Origin: Aestuariibius insulae
GTDB taxonomy: Bacteria > Pseudomonadota > Alphaproteobacteria > Rhodobacterales > Rhodobacteraceae
Assembly (NCBI RefSeq): GCF_040783535.2
Contig: NZ_JBFONW020000006.1
Span: forward strand, 124,001 to 188,000
Length of the DNA stretch: 64,000 bases
Direction of reading: 5' to 3'
Shown: positions 46,312-54,995 of the stretch, in pieces
Layout of the letters: every line of letters starts with the position of its first letter
How positions within the stretch are numbered: position 1 is the stretch's first letter
The notes under the pieces: generated by a model
What the model saw: the letters and a program-made list of their open reading frames with translations, nothing else
Databases searched by the model: none
Told to the model about the DNA's origin: nothing
Made by a program: the position numbers and the translations under genes

Positions 46312-47063
46312 CGCTCGATATCATCACGGCTCCTTCCCTGTCGCCTGTCCGGCACGGCTTCTTCGGTCGCGCTGGAGGTGCCTCGTCGGGTGTCTTTGAA
46401 GGGCTGAACTGCGGCTATGGATCGTCGGATCAGCACGAGATCGTTGCGATCAACCGCAGCCGGGCCGCAGCCGCGATGGATCGACCCGCGAGTGCGCTGA
46501 CCGGTGTGCATCAGGTTCACTCCGCCGATATCGTAACCGTTGAGCGGCCAGGACAGCCCATGGGGAAGGCTGATGGCATGGTTACCTCCATGCGGGGAAT
46601 CGTTCTCTCCGTCCTCGCCGCCGATTGCCAGCCGGTTCTCTTTGCCGATCACGAGGCCGGAGTGATCGGGGCGACCCATGCGGGCTGGCGCGGCGCGCTT
46701 TCAGGCGCGCTTGAGGCGACGCTCGATGCGATGGAGACGATTGGGGCAGAGCGCGGACGGATTGCGGCGGTCATTGGACCCGCCATCAGTCAGCGCGCCT
46801 ATGAAGTCGGGCCGGACTTTCTTGAGACGTTTCTAGTCGAAGATGAGAGTTACGGCCGCTTTTTTGCCGAGGGTAAAGGAGACCGTCTGCATTTCGATCT
46901 CCCGGGTTTTGGCATGCACAAATTGCGCGAGGCCGGTATCGGTGATGCCGACTGGACGCGTCATTGCACCTATTCGGATCCGGCGCGGTTTTTCAGCTAC
47001 CGTCGCAGCGTCCACAATAAAGAGGCGGATTACGGCCGCCTGATCTCGACCATTTGCCTTTGA
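46308..47063 (+). CDS. pgeF: Peptidoglycan editing factor PgeF (multicopper-type laccase-domain family)
   Basis: This 251-residue protein belongs to the DUF152/YfiH family: RHGFFGRAGGASSGVFEGLNCGYGSSD at the N-terminus, GVHQVHSADIV, the metal-site region VLAADCQPVLFADHEAGVIGATHAGWRGALSGALEATLDAM, and RHCTYSDPARFFSYRR near the end. E. coli YfiH removes wrongly incorporated L-Ser from peptidoglycan precursors. The four-base overlap with midA ties it to the lgt unit. Confidence 0.92.
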   Translation: MTLDIITAPSLSPVRHGFFGRAGGASSGVFEGLNCGYGSSDQHEIVAINRSRAAAAMDRPASALTGVHQVHSADIVTVERPGQPMGKADGMVTSMRGIVLSVLAADCQPVLFADHEAGVIGATHAGWRGALSGALEATLDAMETIGAERGRIAAVIGPAISQRAYEVGPDFLETFLVEDESYGRFFAEGKGDRLHFDLPGFGMHKLREAGIGDADWTRHCTYSDPARFFSYRRSVHNKEADYGRLISTICL

Positions 47064-47172
47064 CAAAAATACGGAAGACCTGCCGCGAAATTTGACCGGT
47101 ACGACCTTCCCGCCGTCGCAGTCTGGCCCTTTTCCATCCGGATAACGAGGATGTTGTCACGAGGAGTTCGAC

Positions 47173-47325
47173 ATGGCCCCGTCCCGTCGCTGGATCACAC
47201 GCCTTACCGAAGAGGCCACTGAAACGCTGCCCGCCTTTCCATGGGCGCGAGGGTCCAGGCGCGCAGAATTCATCTGCAACCGGCAGGCTCAGGAAAGCAA
47301 CCAGAAGGATGCGGTTAACGGCTGA
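47173..47325 (+). CDS. 50-residue basic microprotein
   Basis: This frame is too short for usual gene callers: ATG 47173 behind GAGGAG, ending TGA at 47325. It reads MAPSRRWITRLTEEATETLP, then AFPWARGSRRAEFICNRQAQ and a polar tail. The first part could form an amphipathic helix; FPWARGSRRAEFI is a distinctive core. Similar short proteins with a PWARG-RR core occur in Rhodobacteraceae as I recall, without function. It lies between pgeF and a Hint-domain gene. The flanking gaps (47064-47172 and 47326-47584) hold nothing else I can support. Confidence 0.6.
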   Translation: MAPSRRWITRLTEEATETLPAFPWARGSRRAEFICNRQAQESNQKDAVNG

Positions 47326-47584
47326 CCCTGGTGTGGCGCCGATTCCCGGAGGAAACGACGGGCAAAATTGGGGCTAGAATATGTCATTTTTGACAACATT
47401 CGTTTCTGGATAGGGCGTAATTTTTCCCGGCAGGGCCGATTATCCCCTCTTGGGCATTAATACATGAAGGGTTTGACAGACCTACCGAAAGCGCATCACG
47501 GTGCGCCGACACGAATGACGACCAGTCCTTCTGATGTTGTCGGTGGGGGCCGACAGACGATGTGACCAACCGTAAGGTGATCGC

Positions 47585-48355
47585 ATGACGACCAATGCCC
47601 CTCCGCCGTCTCTTCCGCGGACATTTGACGATATGGATGCGGCCAACCTGATCGAGGCCCGCCGGGATCCCGCTCCTCTTGAGCGTGTTCGTCCGCTAAT
47701 GCGCAAATACGAGGTGTCCTACCTCACGCAGGCCGGGCATGTGGCGGGTCTTGCGCGGATCGCGCCTGCCTTGCCCGCATTCGAGATGGCCTTTGCCAGT
47801 CTTGCCCGAGGCACTCTGATCCAGACAGAGCGAACGCCGGTCGCTGTTGAGGATCTTCTTCCGGGCGACCGCGTGGCGACGGCTGATAACAAAATCGAGC
47901 CAATTCATTGGATCGGTTCGATCACGTTGGTGCCGAATACCGGCGTTCAGCGCGCCGAGATGAGCACGCTGACGCGGATTACGCAGGACAGTATCGGGTT
48001 GTCCCGCCCCTCCCCCGATCTGATGCTCGGCCCTTATGCGCGACTGCTGCACCGCAATCTGGCTGGAACCATCGGACAGCTTGTCAGCGCCCGGGATCGG
48101 ATCGATGGCTTTGATATCGTCGAGATTACTCCGCCGACGCCAGTTCGGATCTTTCAGATCGGCTTTGCCCGTCACGAAGCTGTAGTCGCCAATGGGGTAG
48201 CAGTCGAAGCCTTGCATCCTGGCGATCCAGCCGCGCTTGGCCTCGAAGGGGAAATGAAGTCGATCTATCTTGGACTGTTCCCCCATCTCGCCCGGCTGGA
48301 CGATATGGGACCGCTGCGCTGGTCGCGCCCTAAGTTGGCGGAAGACATATTCTAA
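47585..48355 (+). CDS. Hint-domain protein lacking the catalytic residues
   Basis: This 256-residue protein has a Hint fold starting near residue 72: ASLARGTLIQTERTPVAVEDLLPGDRVATADNKIEPIHWIGS. In active Hint proteins the first position is Cys (C-F-x-P-G-T) and block B reads S/T-P-x-H-R. Here they read S-L-A-R-G-T and SRPSPDLMLGPYARLL, so both the nucleophile and the block-B histidine are absent. The C-terminal part keeps the family form (ALHPGDPAALGLEGEMKSIYLGLFPHLARLDDMGP). No signal peptide is visible. Self-cleavage is unlikely; the role is unknown. It faces the Lrp gene, one base apart. Confidence 0.75.
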   Translation: MTTNAPPPSLPRTFDDMDAANLIEARRDPAPLERVRPLMRKYEVSYLTQAGHVAGLARIAPALPAFEMAFASLARGTLIQTERTPVAVEDLLPGDRVATADNKIEPIHWIGSITLVPNTGVQRAEMSTLTRITQDSIGLSRPSPDLMLGPYARLLHRNLAGTIGQLVSARDRIDGFDIVEITPPTPVRIFQIGFARHEAVVANGVAVEALHPGDPAALGLEGEMKSIYLGLFPHLARLDDMGPLRWSRPKLAEDIF

Positions 48356-48356
48356 G

Positions 48357-48857
48357 TCAGGCGTTGCGGGCCAGCCGCTCTTCCAGGACATCAAACGGGA
48401 CGCCCGGAATGTCCTTCGCGCCCCGGATCACAAGAGAGGTCTTCACACTCGCCACGTTCTCGGCACGCAGCAGCTCCTCGGTGAGGAAGGTCTGGAACGA
48501 CGAAAGATCGGGGGCGACGCATTTCAGGATGAAGTCCACCTCTCCGTTCAACATGTGACATTCTCGGACGAGCGGCCAGTTGCGGCATTTCTCTTCGAAC
48601 GCGGACAGATCGCTCTCCGCCTGGCTTTGCAGGCCGACCATCGCGAAGACCAGAACCTCAAAACCCAGTTCCCGCGCATCGACATCCGCATGGTAGCCCA
48701 GAATGAATCCTTGCTCTTCCAACGTCCGGACCCGCCTGAGGCACGGCGGCGCGGAGATTCCCACACGTTTGGCCAACTCGACATTTGTCATGCGCCCGTC
48801 AGCCTGCAGCTCTGAGAGGATCATTCGGTCTATTTCATCAAGCTTCGCGCCTGGCAT
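48357..48857 (-). CDS. Lrp/AsnC-family transcriptional regulator
   Basis: This 166-residue protein has an N-terminal helix-turn-helix (LDEIDRMILSELQADGRMTNVELAKRVGISAPPCLRRVRTLEEQGFI) and a C-terminal RAM ligand-binding domain (about residues 70-150). It forms octamers in this family and responds to amino acids. It is transcribed divergently from trxB, 171 bases apart, the same head-to-head pair seen in many Rhodobacteraceae, so it may regulate trxB and itself. Confidence 0.92.
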   Translation of the reverse strand: MPGAKLDEIDRMILSELQADGRMTNVELAKRVGISAPPCLRRVRTLEEQGFILGYHADVDARELGFEVLVFAMVGLQSQAESDLSAFEEKCRNWPLVRECHMLNGEVDFILKCVAPDLSSFQTFLTEELLRAENVASVKTSLVIRGAKDIPGVPFDVLEERLARNA

Positions 48858-49028
48858 GGTTTTTCCTTACAAGAACATGCGCTTACATAGGCATGAGTGG
48901 CGAGTTACGCAATAATATTTCAAACTCGAGCAACAAAACGAAACGCAGCGTTGCGCTTGAGCGCTCTTTCAACGGACTGGATCGGCGTCTATATCAAGGA
49001 TCTGATCTGGAAAAGGGGACCTCTCGCG

Positions 49029-50030
49029 ATGGCGGATACGCGCAAAGCAAAAGTGCTGATCATCGGTTCCGGACCGGCGGGATACACCGCTGCGGTTTAT
49101 GCCTCGCGCGCCATGCTGGAGCCTATTCTGGTGCAGGGTCTTGAGCCGGGCGGCCAGTTGACGACGACGACGGATGTGGAGAACTGGCCAGGCGAGGCCT
49201 CGATCCAAGGACCTGATCTGATGGTCAATATGGAGACACATGCCCGCGAGATGGGAACCGAGATCATCTCGGACATCATTACCTCGGTAGATATGTCCCG
49301 GCGTCCCTTCGTCGCGCAAAGTGACAGCGGCACGGTCTACGAAGCGCAAGCCGTAATCTTGTGCACCGGCGCTCGCGCGAAGTGGCTGGGCCTGCCATCC
49401 GAAGATGCATTCAAGGGATTCGGAGTATCGGCTTGCGCCACATGCGACGGGTTTTTCTATCGCGGACAGGAGATCGTCGTCGTGGGCGGCGGCAACACGG
49501 CAGTAGAAGAAGCGCTGTTTCTCACGAACTTTGCTTCGAAGGTCACGCTTGTTCATCGCCGGGACGAACTGCGTGCAGAAGCGATTCTGCAGGACCGCCT
49601 TTTCAAGAACCCCAAGATCGAAACGCTGTGGTTCCACCAGGTAGAGGAGATCTTTGGCTCCGATACGCCAAAGGGCGTGGAGGGTGTGCGCGTCAAACAC
49701 ACCAAGACAGGCGAGATCACCGAGATCCCTGCAAAGGGTATCTTCATCGCGATCGGCCACGCGCCGGCGAACGAGTTGGTGAAGGACACGCTTGAGACGC
49801 ATATGGGCGGCTATGTCGTGACCAAGCCCGATTCGACCGAGACATCGATCCCCGGGATCTTTGCGGCAGGTGATCTGACCGATCACAAATATCGGCAAGC
49901 CGTGACGTCTGCGGGTATGGGCTGTATGGCCGCGTTGGAGGCGGAACGGTTCCTCGCAGAGGTCGGAGAAGCGGTTCGCGACGAGGTGTCGGAGCCGATG
50001 GGATACGGCGCGGAAACCGCCGCCGAGTAG
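49029..50030 (+). CDS. trxB: Thioredoxin-disulfide reductase
   Basis: This 333-residue FAD/NADPH enzyme reduces thioredoxin. FAD motif: KVLIIGSGPAGYTAAVYASRA. Redox motif CATC at 136-139 (SACATCDGFFYRG). NADPH motif VVVGGGNTAVEEALFLTNF. FAD C-terminal GIFAAGDLTDHKYRQAVTSAGMGCMAALEAERFL. Start ATG 49029 gives the standard length; the in-frame ATG 48897 would add 44 unlikely residues. AAGGGGA lies upstream. Confidence 0.95.
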   Translation: MADTRKAKVLIIGSGPAGYTAAVYASRAMLEPILVQGLEPGGQLTTTTDVENWPGEASIQGPDLMVNMETHAREMGTEIISDIITSVDMSRRPFVAQSDSGTVYEAQAVILCTGARAKWLGLPSEDAFKGFGVSACATCDGFFYRGQEIVVVGGGNTAVEEALFLTNFASKVTLVHRRDELRAEAILQDRLFKNPKIETLWFHQVEEIFGSDTPKGVEGVRVKHTKTGEITEIPAKGIFIAIGHAPANELVKDTLETHMGGYVVTKPDSTETSIPGIFAAGDLTDHKYRQAVTSAGMGCMAALEAERFLAEVGEAVRDEVSEPMGYGAETAAE

Positions 50031-50153
50031 CCCTTTGCGCATCGGCAGCTATTCGTTCGCTGCAAAGCAGAAATTCGCTTAGCCATCTTGCACGGTCCGG
50101 CATTGCCAGTTTAGGCAACGCGGAACCCCGCCTCGTTTCAAGAGAGTTTTTTC

Positions 50154-51860
50154 ATGCAGACGCCCAACCTTGTTCCTATCCCCGAACTCTATGTCTCGTA
50201 TGACAGCGCTCAGAAGCTGAAGGTCGAAGCAGGCGAGTTGACCTCGCACGATCTGTCGCCGCGCCAGATTTGCGATCTGGAGCTGCTTATGAATGGAGGC
50301 TTTAATCCCCTAAAAGGCTTTCTGACCGAAGAGGATTACAACGGCGTCATTGAGAATATGCGTTTAGCGGATGGCAGCCTTTGGCCGATGCCGATCACAC
50401 TCGATGTGTCGGAAGACTTTGCCGAGAAGATCGAGATTGGGCAGGATATCGCATTGCGCGATCAGGAAGGCGTGATCCTTGCCACGATGACCGTGACCGA
50501 CCGTTGGACGCCAGACAAGGCTAAGGAGGCTGAGCATGTCTTCGGTGCCGACGATCTGGCGCATCCGGCTGTGAACTACCTGCACAACTCCGCTGGACAG
50601 GTCTATCTTGGCGGTCCGGTAACGGGCATCCAGCAACCGATTCATTATGATTTCCGTGCGCGGCGAGACACTCCGAACGAGCTTCGTGCCTACTTCCGCA
50701 AGCTGGGCTGGCGCCGTGTGGTGGCCTTTCAAACGCGCAACCCGCTTCACCGTGCGCATCAGGAACTCACCTTCCGCGCCGCCAAAGAGGCGCAAGCCAA
50801 CCTTCTGATCCATCCGGTCGTTGGCATGACCAAGCCCGGCGACATTGATCACTTTACCCGCGTGCGCTGTTACGAGGCCGTGCTCGATCAGTATCCGCAG
50901 GCCACGACTACGATGAGCTTGCTGAACCTCGCCATGCGCATGGCTGGCCCGCGCGAGGCGGTCTGGCACGGGCTTATCCGTAAAAACCACGGCTGCACTC
51001 ATTTCATCGTTGGCCGCGATCATGCCGGTCCCGGCAAGAACTCCGCCGGGGAGGACTTCTACGGTCCTTATGATGCGCAAGAGCTCTTTCGGAAACATCA
51101 GGACGAAATCGGCATCGAGATGGTCGATTTCAAACACATGGTTTTTGTTCAGGATCGCGCCCAGTACGAGCCTGCGGACGAGGTCGAGGACGGCGCGACG
51201 GTTCTCAACATTTCGGGCACCGAATTGCGCCGCCGCCTTGCCGAAGGGCTCGACATTCCCGAATGGTTCTCCTTCCCGGCGGTGGTTGAGGAGCTGCGTA
51301 AATCGAGGCCGCCTCGTGCTCAGCAAGGCTTCACCGTGTTTTTTACCGGCTTTTCTGGATCCGGCAAATCAACGGTGGCCAATGCGCTGATGGTTAAGTT
51401 GATGGAGATGGGCGGTCGTCCGGTGACGCTTCTGGACGGGGATATCGTCCGCAAGAACCTGTCATCCGAGCTTGGCTTTTCGAAGGAGCACCGGGACCTC
51501 AACATCCGCCGGATCGGCTATGTTGCCTCCGAGATCACCAAAAACGGCGGTATCGCAATTTGCGCACCGATCGCGCCTTATGCCTCGACCCGGCGAGCCG
51601 TCCGAGAAGATATCGAACAGTTCGGCGCGTTCATCGAAGTGCACGTTGCCACCTCTATCGAAGAGTGCGAACGCCGCGACCGCAAAGGGCTTTATAAATT
51701 GGCGCGTGAAGGGAAGATCAAGGAATTCACGGGAATATCAGATCCTTACGATGTTCCGGCCAATCCGGAATTGCGGCTGGAGACAGAGAAGGTGGAAGTA
51801 GATAACTGCGCACACCAGGTTCTGCTCAAGCTTGAATCCATGGGACTGATCGCAGCCTAA
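50154..51860 (+). CDS. sat-cysC: Bifunctional sulfate adenylyltransferase/adenylylsulfate kinase
   Basis: This 568-residue fusion makes PAPS from sulfate and two ATP. Residues 1-385 are a homo-oligomeric-type ATP sulfurylase (ELLMNGGFNPLKGFL, QTRNPLHRAHQELTFRAAKEA, HFIVGRDHAGPGKNS). Residues about 393-568 are an APS kinase with an intact P-loop GFSGSGKST at 399-407 and LLDGDIVRKNLSSELGFSKEHRD. The fusion replaces CysDN plus CysC. No other assimilation genes adjoin. Confidence 0.95.
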   Translation: MQTPNLVPIPELYVSYDSAQKLKVEAGELTSHDLSPRQICDLELLMNGGFNPLKGFLTEEDYNGVIENMRLADGSLWPMPITLDVSEDFAEKIEIGQDIALRDQEGVILATMTVTDRWTPDKAKEAEHVFGADDLAHPAVNYLHNSAGQVYLGGPVTGIQQPIHYDFRARRDTPNELRAYFRKLGWRRVVAFQTRNPLHRAHQELTFRAAKEAQANLLIHPVVGMTKPGDIDHFTRVRCYEAVLDQYPQATTTMSLLNLAMRMAGPREAVWHGLIRKNHGCTHFIVGRDHAGPGKNSAGEDFYGPYDAQELFRKHQDEIGIEMVDFKHMVFVQDRAQYEPADEVEDGATVLNISGTELRRRLAEGLDIPEWFSFPAVVEELRKSRPPRAQQGFTVFFTGFSGSGKSTVANALMVKLMEMGGRPVTLLDGDIVRKNLSSELGFSKEHRDLNIRRIGYVASEITKNGGIAICAPIAPYASTRRAVREDIEQFGAFIEVHVATSIEECERRDRKGLYKLAREGKIKEFTGISDPYDVPANPELRLETEKVEVDNCAHQVLLKLESMGLIAA

Positions 51861-51881
51861 CTAAAAAAGTTAAAATTGTTT

Positions 51882-51901
51882 AGGTTTAAGAGAACCTTTT
51901 T
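51882..51901 (+). terminator. Weak intrinsic terminator after sat-cysC
   Basis: AGGTT (51882-51886) pairs with AACCT (51893-51897) across TAAGAG, followed by TTTT. The short A/T-rich stem makes it a weak terminator; the receiver gene starts about 45 bases on. Confidence 0.4.
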
Positions 51902-51945
51902 GACCATTTCCGCGTTGCCCTACAGTGGCGATTTGGAGCGAGGCA

Positions 51946-52311
51946 GTGTTGGGCATCGAGGGAAAGCGAGTACTCGTCGTTGAAGACGAGATGCTGATTG
52001 CAATGGATCTGGCAATGATCCTTGCAGAGGAGGGTATCGAAGTGATCGGTCCCTGCACTAATGTCGATGATGCCTTGCAGGCGGCGCGGGAGAGCAAACC
52101 AGACGCGGCCTTGCTGGATGTTGATCTTCACGGAAAGCCGGTCTTTCCGGTAGCAGATGCACTTGTTGAGACAGGCGTCCCAATTATCTTCCACACTGGA
52201 CGAGGTGAGCTCGACCAGCTTCGGGCCGCCTATAACAGTGCACCTGTCTTGGCAAAGCCATCGGACCCGAAGACCGTCATCAAGCAACTCGACGAGATGC
52301 TCGACACCTAG
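51946..52311 (+). CDS. Single-domain response regulator (FAT-GUY type)
   Basis: This stand-alone receiver of about 121 residues has acidic pocket VVEDEMLIAMDLAMIL, phospho-Asp in AALLDVDLHGKPV, and a lysine in VLAKPSDPKTVI. The strand after the Asp reads IIFHTGRGE, which fits the FAT-GUY class (F-x-T-G) that pairs with HWE or HisKA_2 kinases in alphaproteobacteria. The start GTG 51946 is favoured since GGAGCGAGG lies just upstream; GTG 51925 and TTG 51949 are alternatives. No kinase gene is near. Output is through protein contact. Confidence 0.8.
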   Translation: MLGIEGKRVLVVEDEMLIAMDLAMILAEEGIEVIGPCTNVDDALQAARESKPDAALLDVDLHGKPVFPVADALVETGVPIIFHTGRGELDQLRAAYNSAPVLAKPSDPKTVIKQLDEMLDT

Positions 52312-52345
52312 ATTCCCGACAAAACAAGACGAGCAATCAGCCCGG

Positions 52346-52570
52346 TCAATGCACAGTGACCGGGCTCATGTCGTGCTGACGCGCCAGAACGAAAGCGAGT
52401 TTACGGTTGGCGACGAGGGCCAATTGCTCTCCGCTTGAGTTGTGAACCGCGTAAATTTCATCCATGTCGCCTGCCTGATCGCGAACGTCATCAGGCAAGT
52501 CAGCGACAGCAACAGCCTTCACATAGACCAAATTGTCCCCAAAGGAGCTTGAATCATGCTTGATAGCCAT
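52346..52570 (-). CDS. DUF1150 protein
   Basis: This 74-residue protein matches DUF1150: NLVYVKAVAVADLPDDVRDQAGDMDEIYAVHNSSGEQLALVANRKLAFVLARQHDMSPVTVH. The function is unknown. Its ATG overlaps the stop of the Hsp20 gene (TAATG), so the two are translationally coupled; the same pair is common in alphaproteobacteria and suggests a heat-shock role. Confidence 0.88.
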   Translation of the reverse strand: MAIKHDSSSFGDNLVYVKAVAVADLPDDVRDQAGDMDEIYAVHNSSGEQLALVANRKLAFVLARQHDMSPVTVH

Positions 52571-52986
52571 TACGCAGTCCTCCGGATCTCAATCGTCTGA
52601 ATAACGCGGTCGGGGACGGCGCGGTTCAAATCAACGTGGAGCAGGCCGTTTTCCAAAGCCGCCTCGCCAACATCGACCCCATCGGCAAGAACGAAGCTTC
52701 GTTGAAACTGCCGGGCGGCGATCCCGCGATGTAGAAAGACCCGTCCATCGCTGTCATCATCCTGGCGCCCGCGGATGACGAGCTGCCGATCTTCGACCGT
52801 GATTGACAGATCGCCTTCGGTGAAGCCAGCAACAGCGAGCGTGATGCGATAGGATGTCTCTGACGTCTGTTCAATATTGTAGGGGGGATAACCCTCGTTC
52901 CCTGTCTTCGCGGTCCGTTCAACCAGCCGTTCGAGCTGCTCGAAGCCGAGAAGGAAGGGATGGGCTCCCAAAGTCAGTTTGCTCAT
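52570..52986 (-). CDS. Small heat-shock protein (Hsp20/IbpA-like)
   Basis: This 138-residue protein has an alpha-crystallin domain at about 38-125: PYNIEQTSETSYRITLAVAGFTEGDLSITVEDRQLVIRGRQ, GIAARQFQRSFVLADGVDVGEAALENGLLHVDLNR. A C-terminal TIEIRR fits the I-x-I oligomer motif. The N-terminus PFLLGFEQLERLVERTAKTG is the alphaproteobacterial IbpA form. It holds unfolding proteins for refolding. I could not recognise a clear heat-shock promoter upstream. Confidence 0.93.
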   Translation of the reverse strand: MSKLTLGAHPFLLGFEQLERLVERTAKTGNEGYPPYNIEQTSETSYRITLAVAGFTEGDLSITVEDRQLVIRGRQDDDSDGRVFLHRGIAARQFQRSFVLADGVDVGEAALENGLLHVDLNRAVPDRVIQTIEIRRTA

Positions 52987-53144
52987 TCATGTGTCCTCAA
53001 AATCAAGCGACATATCCAATCGGCCCCAACATGCGGCAACCGATCGATCTACAATAAAATATGGGAAAGGACAGCCAATCCTGCAAGAGGCCGCTGGGAT
53101 TGTCGCCTCAAAGTGCTTATCTTCCATACAGACCTGTGGAAGAA

Positions 53145-53375
53145 ATGACTGTGCATCACAATCCGCCCGAAAAAATGGCCAAGGAAGAGGTTCTCCGCAT
53201 TGAGCTGGAGGTTCTGCGCGAGGAGCATCGTGATCTCGACGCGTCGATCGAAGCGCTTCAGGAAAAGGGCATGGGTGATCAATTGACGCTCCAGCGCCTG
53301 AAGCGGAAGAAGCTTGCGCTCAAGGATGAGATTGCCCGGCTGGAGGATCAGATCACGCCTGACATCATCGCCTGA
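53145..53375 (+). CDS. YdcH-family (DUF465) coiled-coil protein
   Basis: This 76-residue, highly charged helical protein reads MAKEEVLRIELEVLREEHRDLDASIEALQEKGMGDQLTLQRLKRKKLALKDEIARLEDQITPDIIA; the LQRLKRKKLALKDEI core is the DUF465 mark. The start is ATG 53145 (GGAAG upstream); ATG 53175 lacks a site. The function is unknown. It is 59 bases upstream of purE and probably co-transcribed. Confidence 0.88.
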   Translation: MTVHHNPPEKMAKEEVLRIELEVLREEHRDLDASIEALQEKGMGDQLTLQRLKRKKLALKDEIARLEDQITPDIIA

Positions 53376-53434
53376 TTGCCACCGCGCCGCGCCTAGCTAT
53401 AGTCCGCGGCTCAGGCAGCGACGGGAGACATTCC

Positions 53435-53905
53435 ATGCCCGAAGTCGGTATCATTATGGGCAGTCAATCCGATTGGCCTACGCTCGAAAAAGCGGCGGTC
53501 CAGCTTACCGAGCTTGAGGTGGATCACGAGACACGCATCGTGTCGGCCCACCGAACGCCGGATCGCCTTTGGAGTTATGGAACCGAAGCTGCGTCCCGCG
53601 GGATCAAGGTCATCATCGCGGGCGCTGGAGGGGCGGCGCATTTGCCGGGTATGATTGCCTCGAAAACAACACTACCTGTCATCGGCGTGCCGATCCAGAC
53701 ACGAGCGCTTCAGGGGATCGACAGCCTTTATTCCATCGTTCAGATGCCACGCGGTTACCCGGTCGGAACGATGGCGATCGGAGGCGCAGAGAATGCGGCG
53801 CTGTATGCAGCCCAGATCCTGGCGCTTGGTGATCCAGCTTTAGCGCAGCGTCTGATGGATTGGCGGTCCGCGCTGACCGCATCGATCCCGGAGAGCCCGG
53901 AATGA
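53435..53905 (+). CDS. purE: N5-carboxyaminoimidazole ribonucleotide mutase
   Basis: This 156-residue enzyme converts N5-CAIR to CAIR in purine synthesis. Class I PurE motifs: VGIIMGSQSDWPTLEKA (phosphate loop), VSAHRTPDRLWSY (catalytic His), IIAGAGGAAHLPGMIASKT and QMPRGYPVGTMAIG. It overlaps purK by four bases. Confidence 0.96.
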   Translation: MPEVGIIMGSQSDWPTLEKAAVQLTELEVDHETRIVSAHRTPDRLWSYGTEAASRGIKVIIAGAGGAAHLPGMIASKTTLPVIGVPIQTRALQGIDSLYSIVQMPRGYPVGTMAIGGAENAALYAAQILALGDPALAQRLMDWRSALTASIPESPE

Positions 53906-54957
53906 CCCTACCGCCCGGCGCCATGATCGGGATCCTCGGAGGAGGTCAGTTGGGCCGGATGCTGGCAGCCGCCGCTGCCCGGCTCGGCTTTGAAGCGCAT
54001 ATCTTCGACCCAGCAACCGATGCTCCCGCTGGCGCGACAGCGCGTTGGCATACCGCCGCGGCCTACGATGACAAGGCGGCGCTGAGTGCGTTTGCCGAAG
54101 CCTGTGACGTGGTCACCTACGAATTCGAGAACATTCCCGTGGCGGCGCTTGATTGCATCGAAGCATTTGCCCTGATCCGCCCCGGTCGCCAAGCACTCGC
54201 GACGTCTGGCGACCGGTTAACGGAAAAGACCTTTCTGACCGATTTAGAGCTCAAGACGGCCCCCTTTGCCCCGGTTGAAGACATGGCATCTCTGACAAAG
54301 GCGGTAGAAGCGATCGGCTATCCTGCCCGACTCAAGACCCGAACGCTTGGATATGATGGAAAGGGGCAGGCGACGATCGATGGCCCGGGCGAATTGAAAG
54401 ACGCTCTAGCCCAGCTTCAAGACGCGCCTGCAATCCTCGAAGGTCATATCGCCTTTACCCGCGAGATCTCGGTCATCGCGGCCAGATCTGTCGATGGCTC
54501 GGTCGCTTGCTATGATCCCGGGGAAAATGTGCATCGCGGCGGTATCCTGCATAACACGACCGTTCCCGCCCGGATCAGGCCGGCCTTGCGAACGGATGCG
54601 GTCCTGTTGGCAGCCCGGATCCTCGAAGCGCTGGATTATGTCGGAGTGCTTGGGGTCGAACTTTTCGTGACGCCCGATGGTCTTCTCGTCAACGAGATTG
54701 CGCCCCGTGTCCACAATTCAGGGCACTGGACACAACTAGGCTGCGCCATCGATCAATTCGAGCAGCATATCCGCGCCATCACAGGCCTGCCGCTTGGACC
54801 CGGTACGCGGCATTCAGATGTCACGATGGAGAACCTCATCGGAGACGATATCACCCGGCTTCCCGATCTTGCGGCAGAAAACACGCAGATCCACCTCTAT
54901 GGCAAGGCAGAGCCTCGTCCGGGCCGGAAAATGGGTCATATCAACAGGCTGGTTTAG
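53902..54957 (+). CDS. purK: N5-carboxyaminoimidazole ribonucleotide synthase
   Basis: This 351-residue ATP-grasp enzyme makes N5-CAIR from AIR, bicarbonate and ATP. N-terminal IGILGGGQLGRMLAAAAARLGF; ATP-grasp parts LKTRTLGYDGKGQATI and EGHIAFTREISVIAARS; C-terminal LLVNEIAPRVHNSGHWTQLGCAIDQFEQHIRAITGLPLG. Start ATG 53902 is in the purE stop overlap. A GC-rich hairpin follows 38 bases after the stop. Confidence 0.96.
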   Translation: MTLPPGAMIGILGGGQLGRMLAAAAARLGFEAHIFDPATDAPAGATARWHTAAAYDDKAALSAFAEACDVVTYEFENIPVAALDCIEAFALIRPGRQALATSGDRLTEKTFLTDLELKTAPFAPVEDMASLTKAVEAIGYPARLKTRTLGYDGKGQATIDGPGELKDALAQLQDAPAILEGHIAFTREISVIAARSVDGSVACYDPGENVHRGGILHNTTVPARIRPALRTDAVLLAARILEALDYVGVLGVELFVTPDGLLVNEIAPRVHNSGHWTQLGCAIDQFEQHIRAITGLPLGPGTRHSDVTMENLIGDDITRLPDLAAENTQIHLYGKAEPRPGRKMGHINRLV

Positions 54958-54995
54958 CCCGACTGATGTCTTTGCCTTTGAAATATCCCGGGGGT

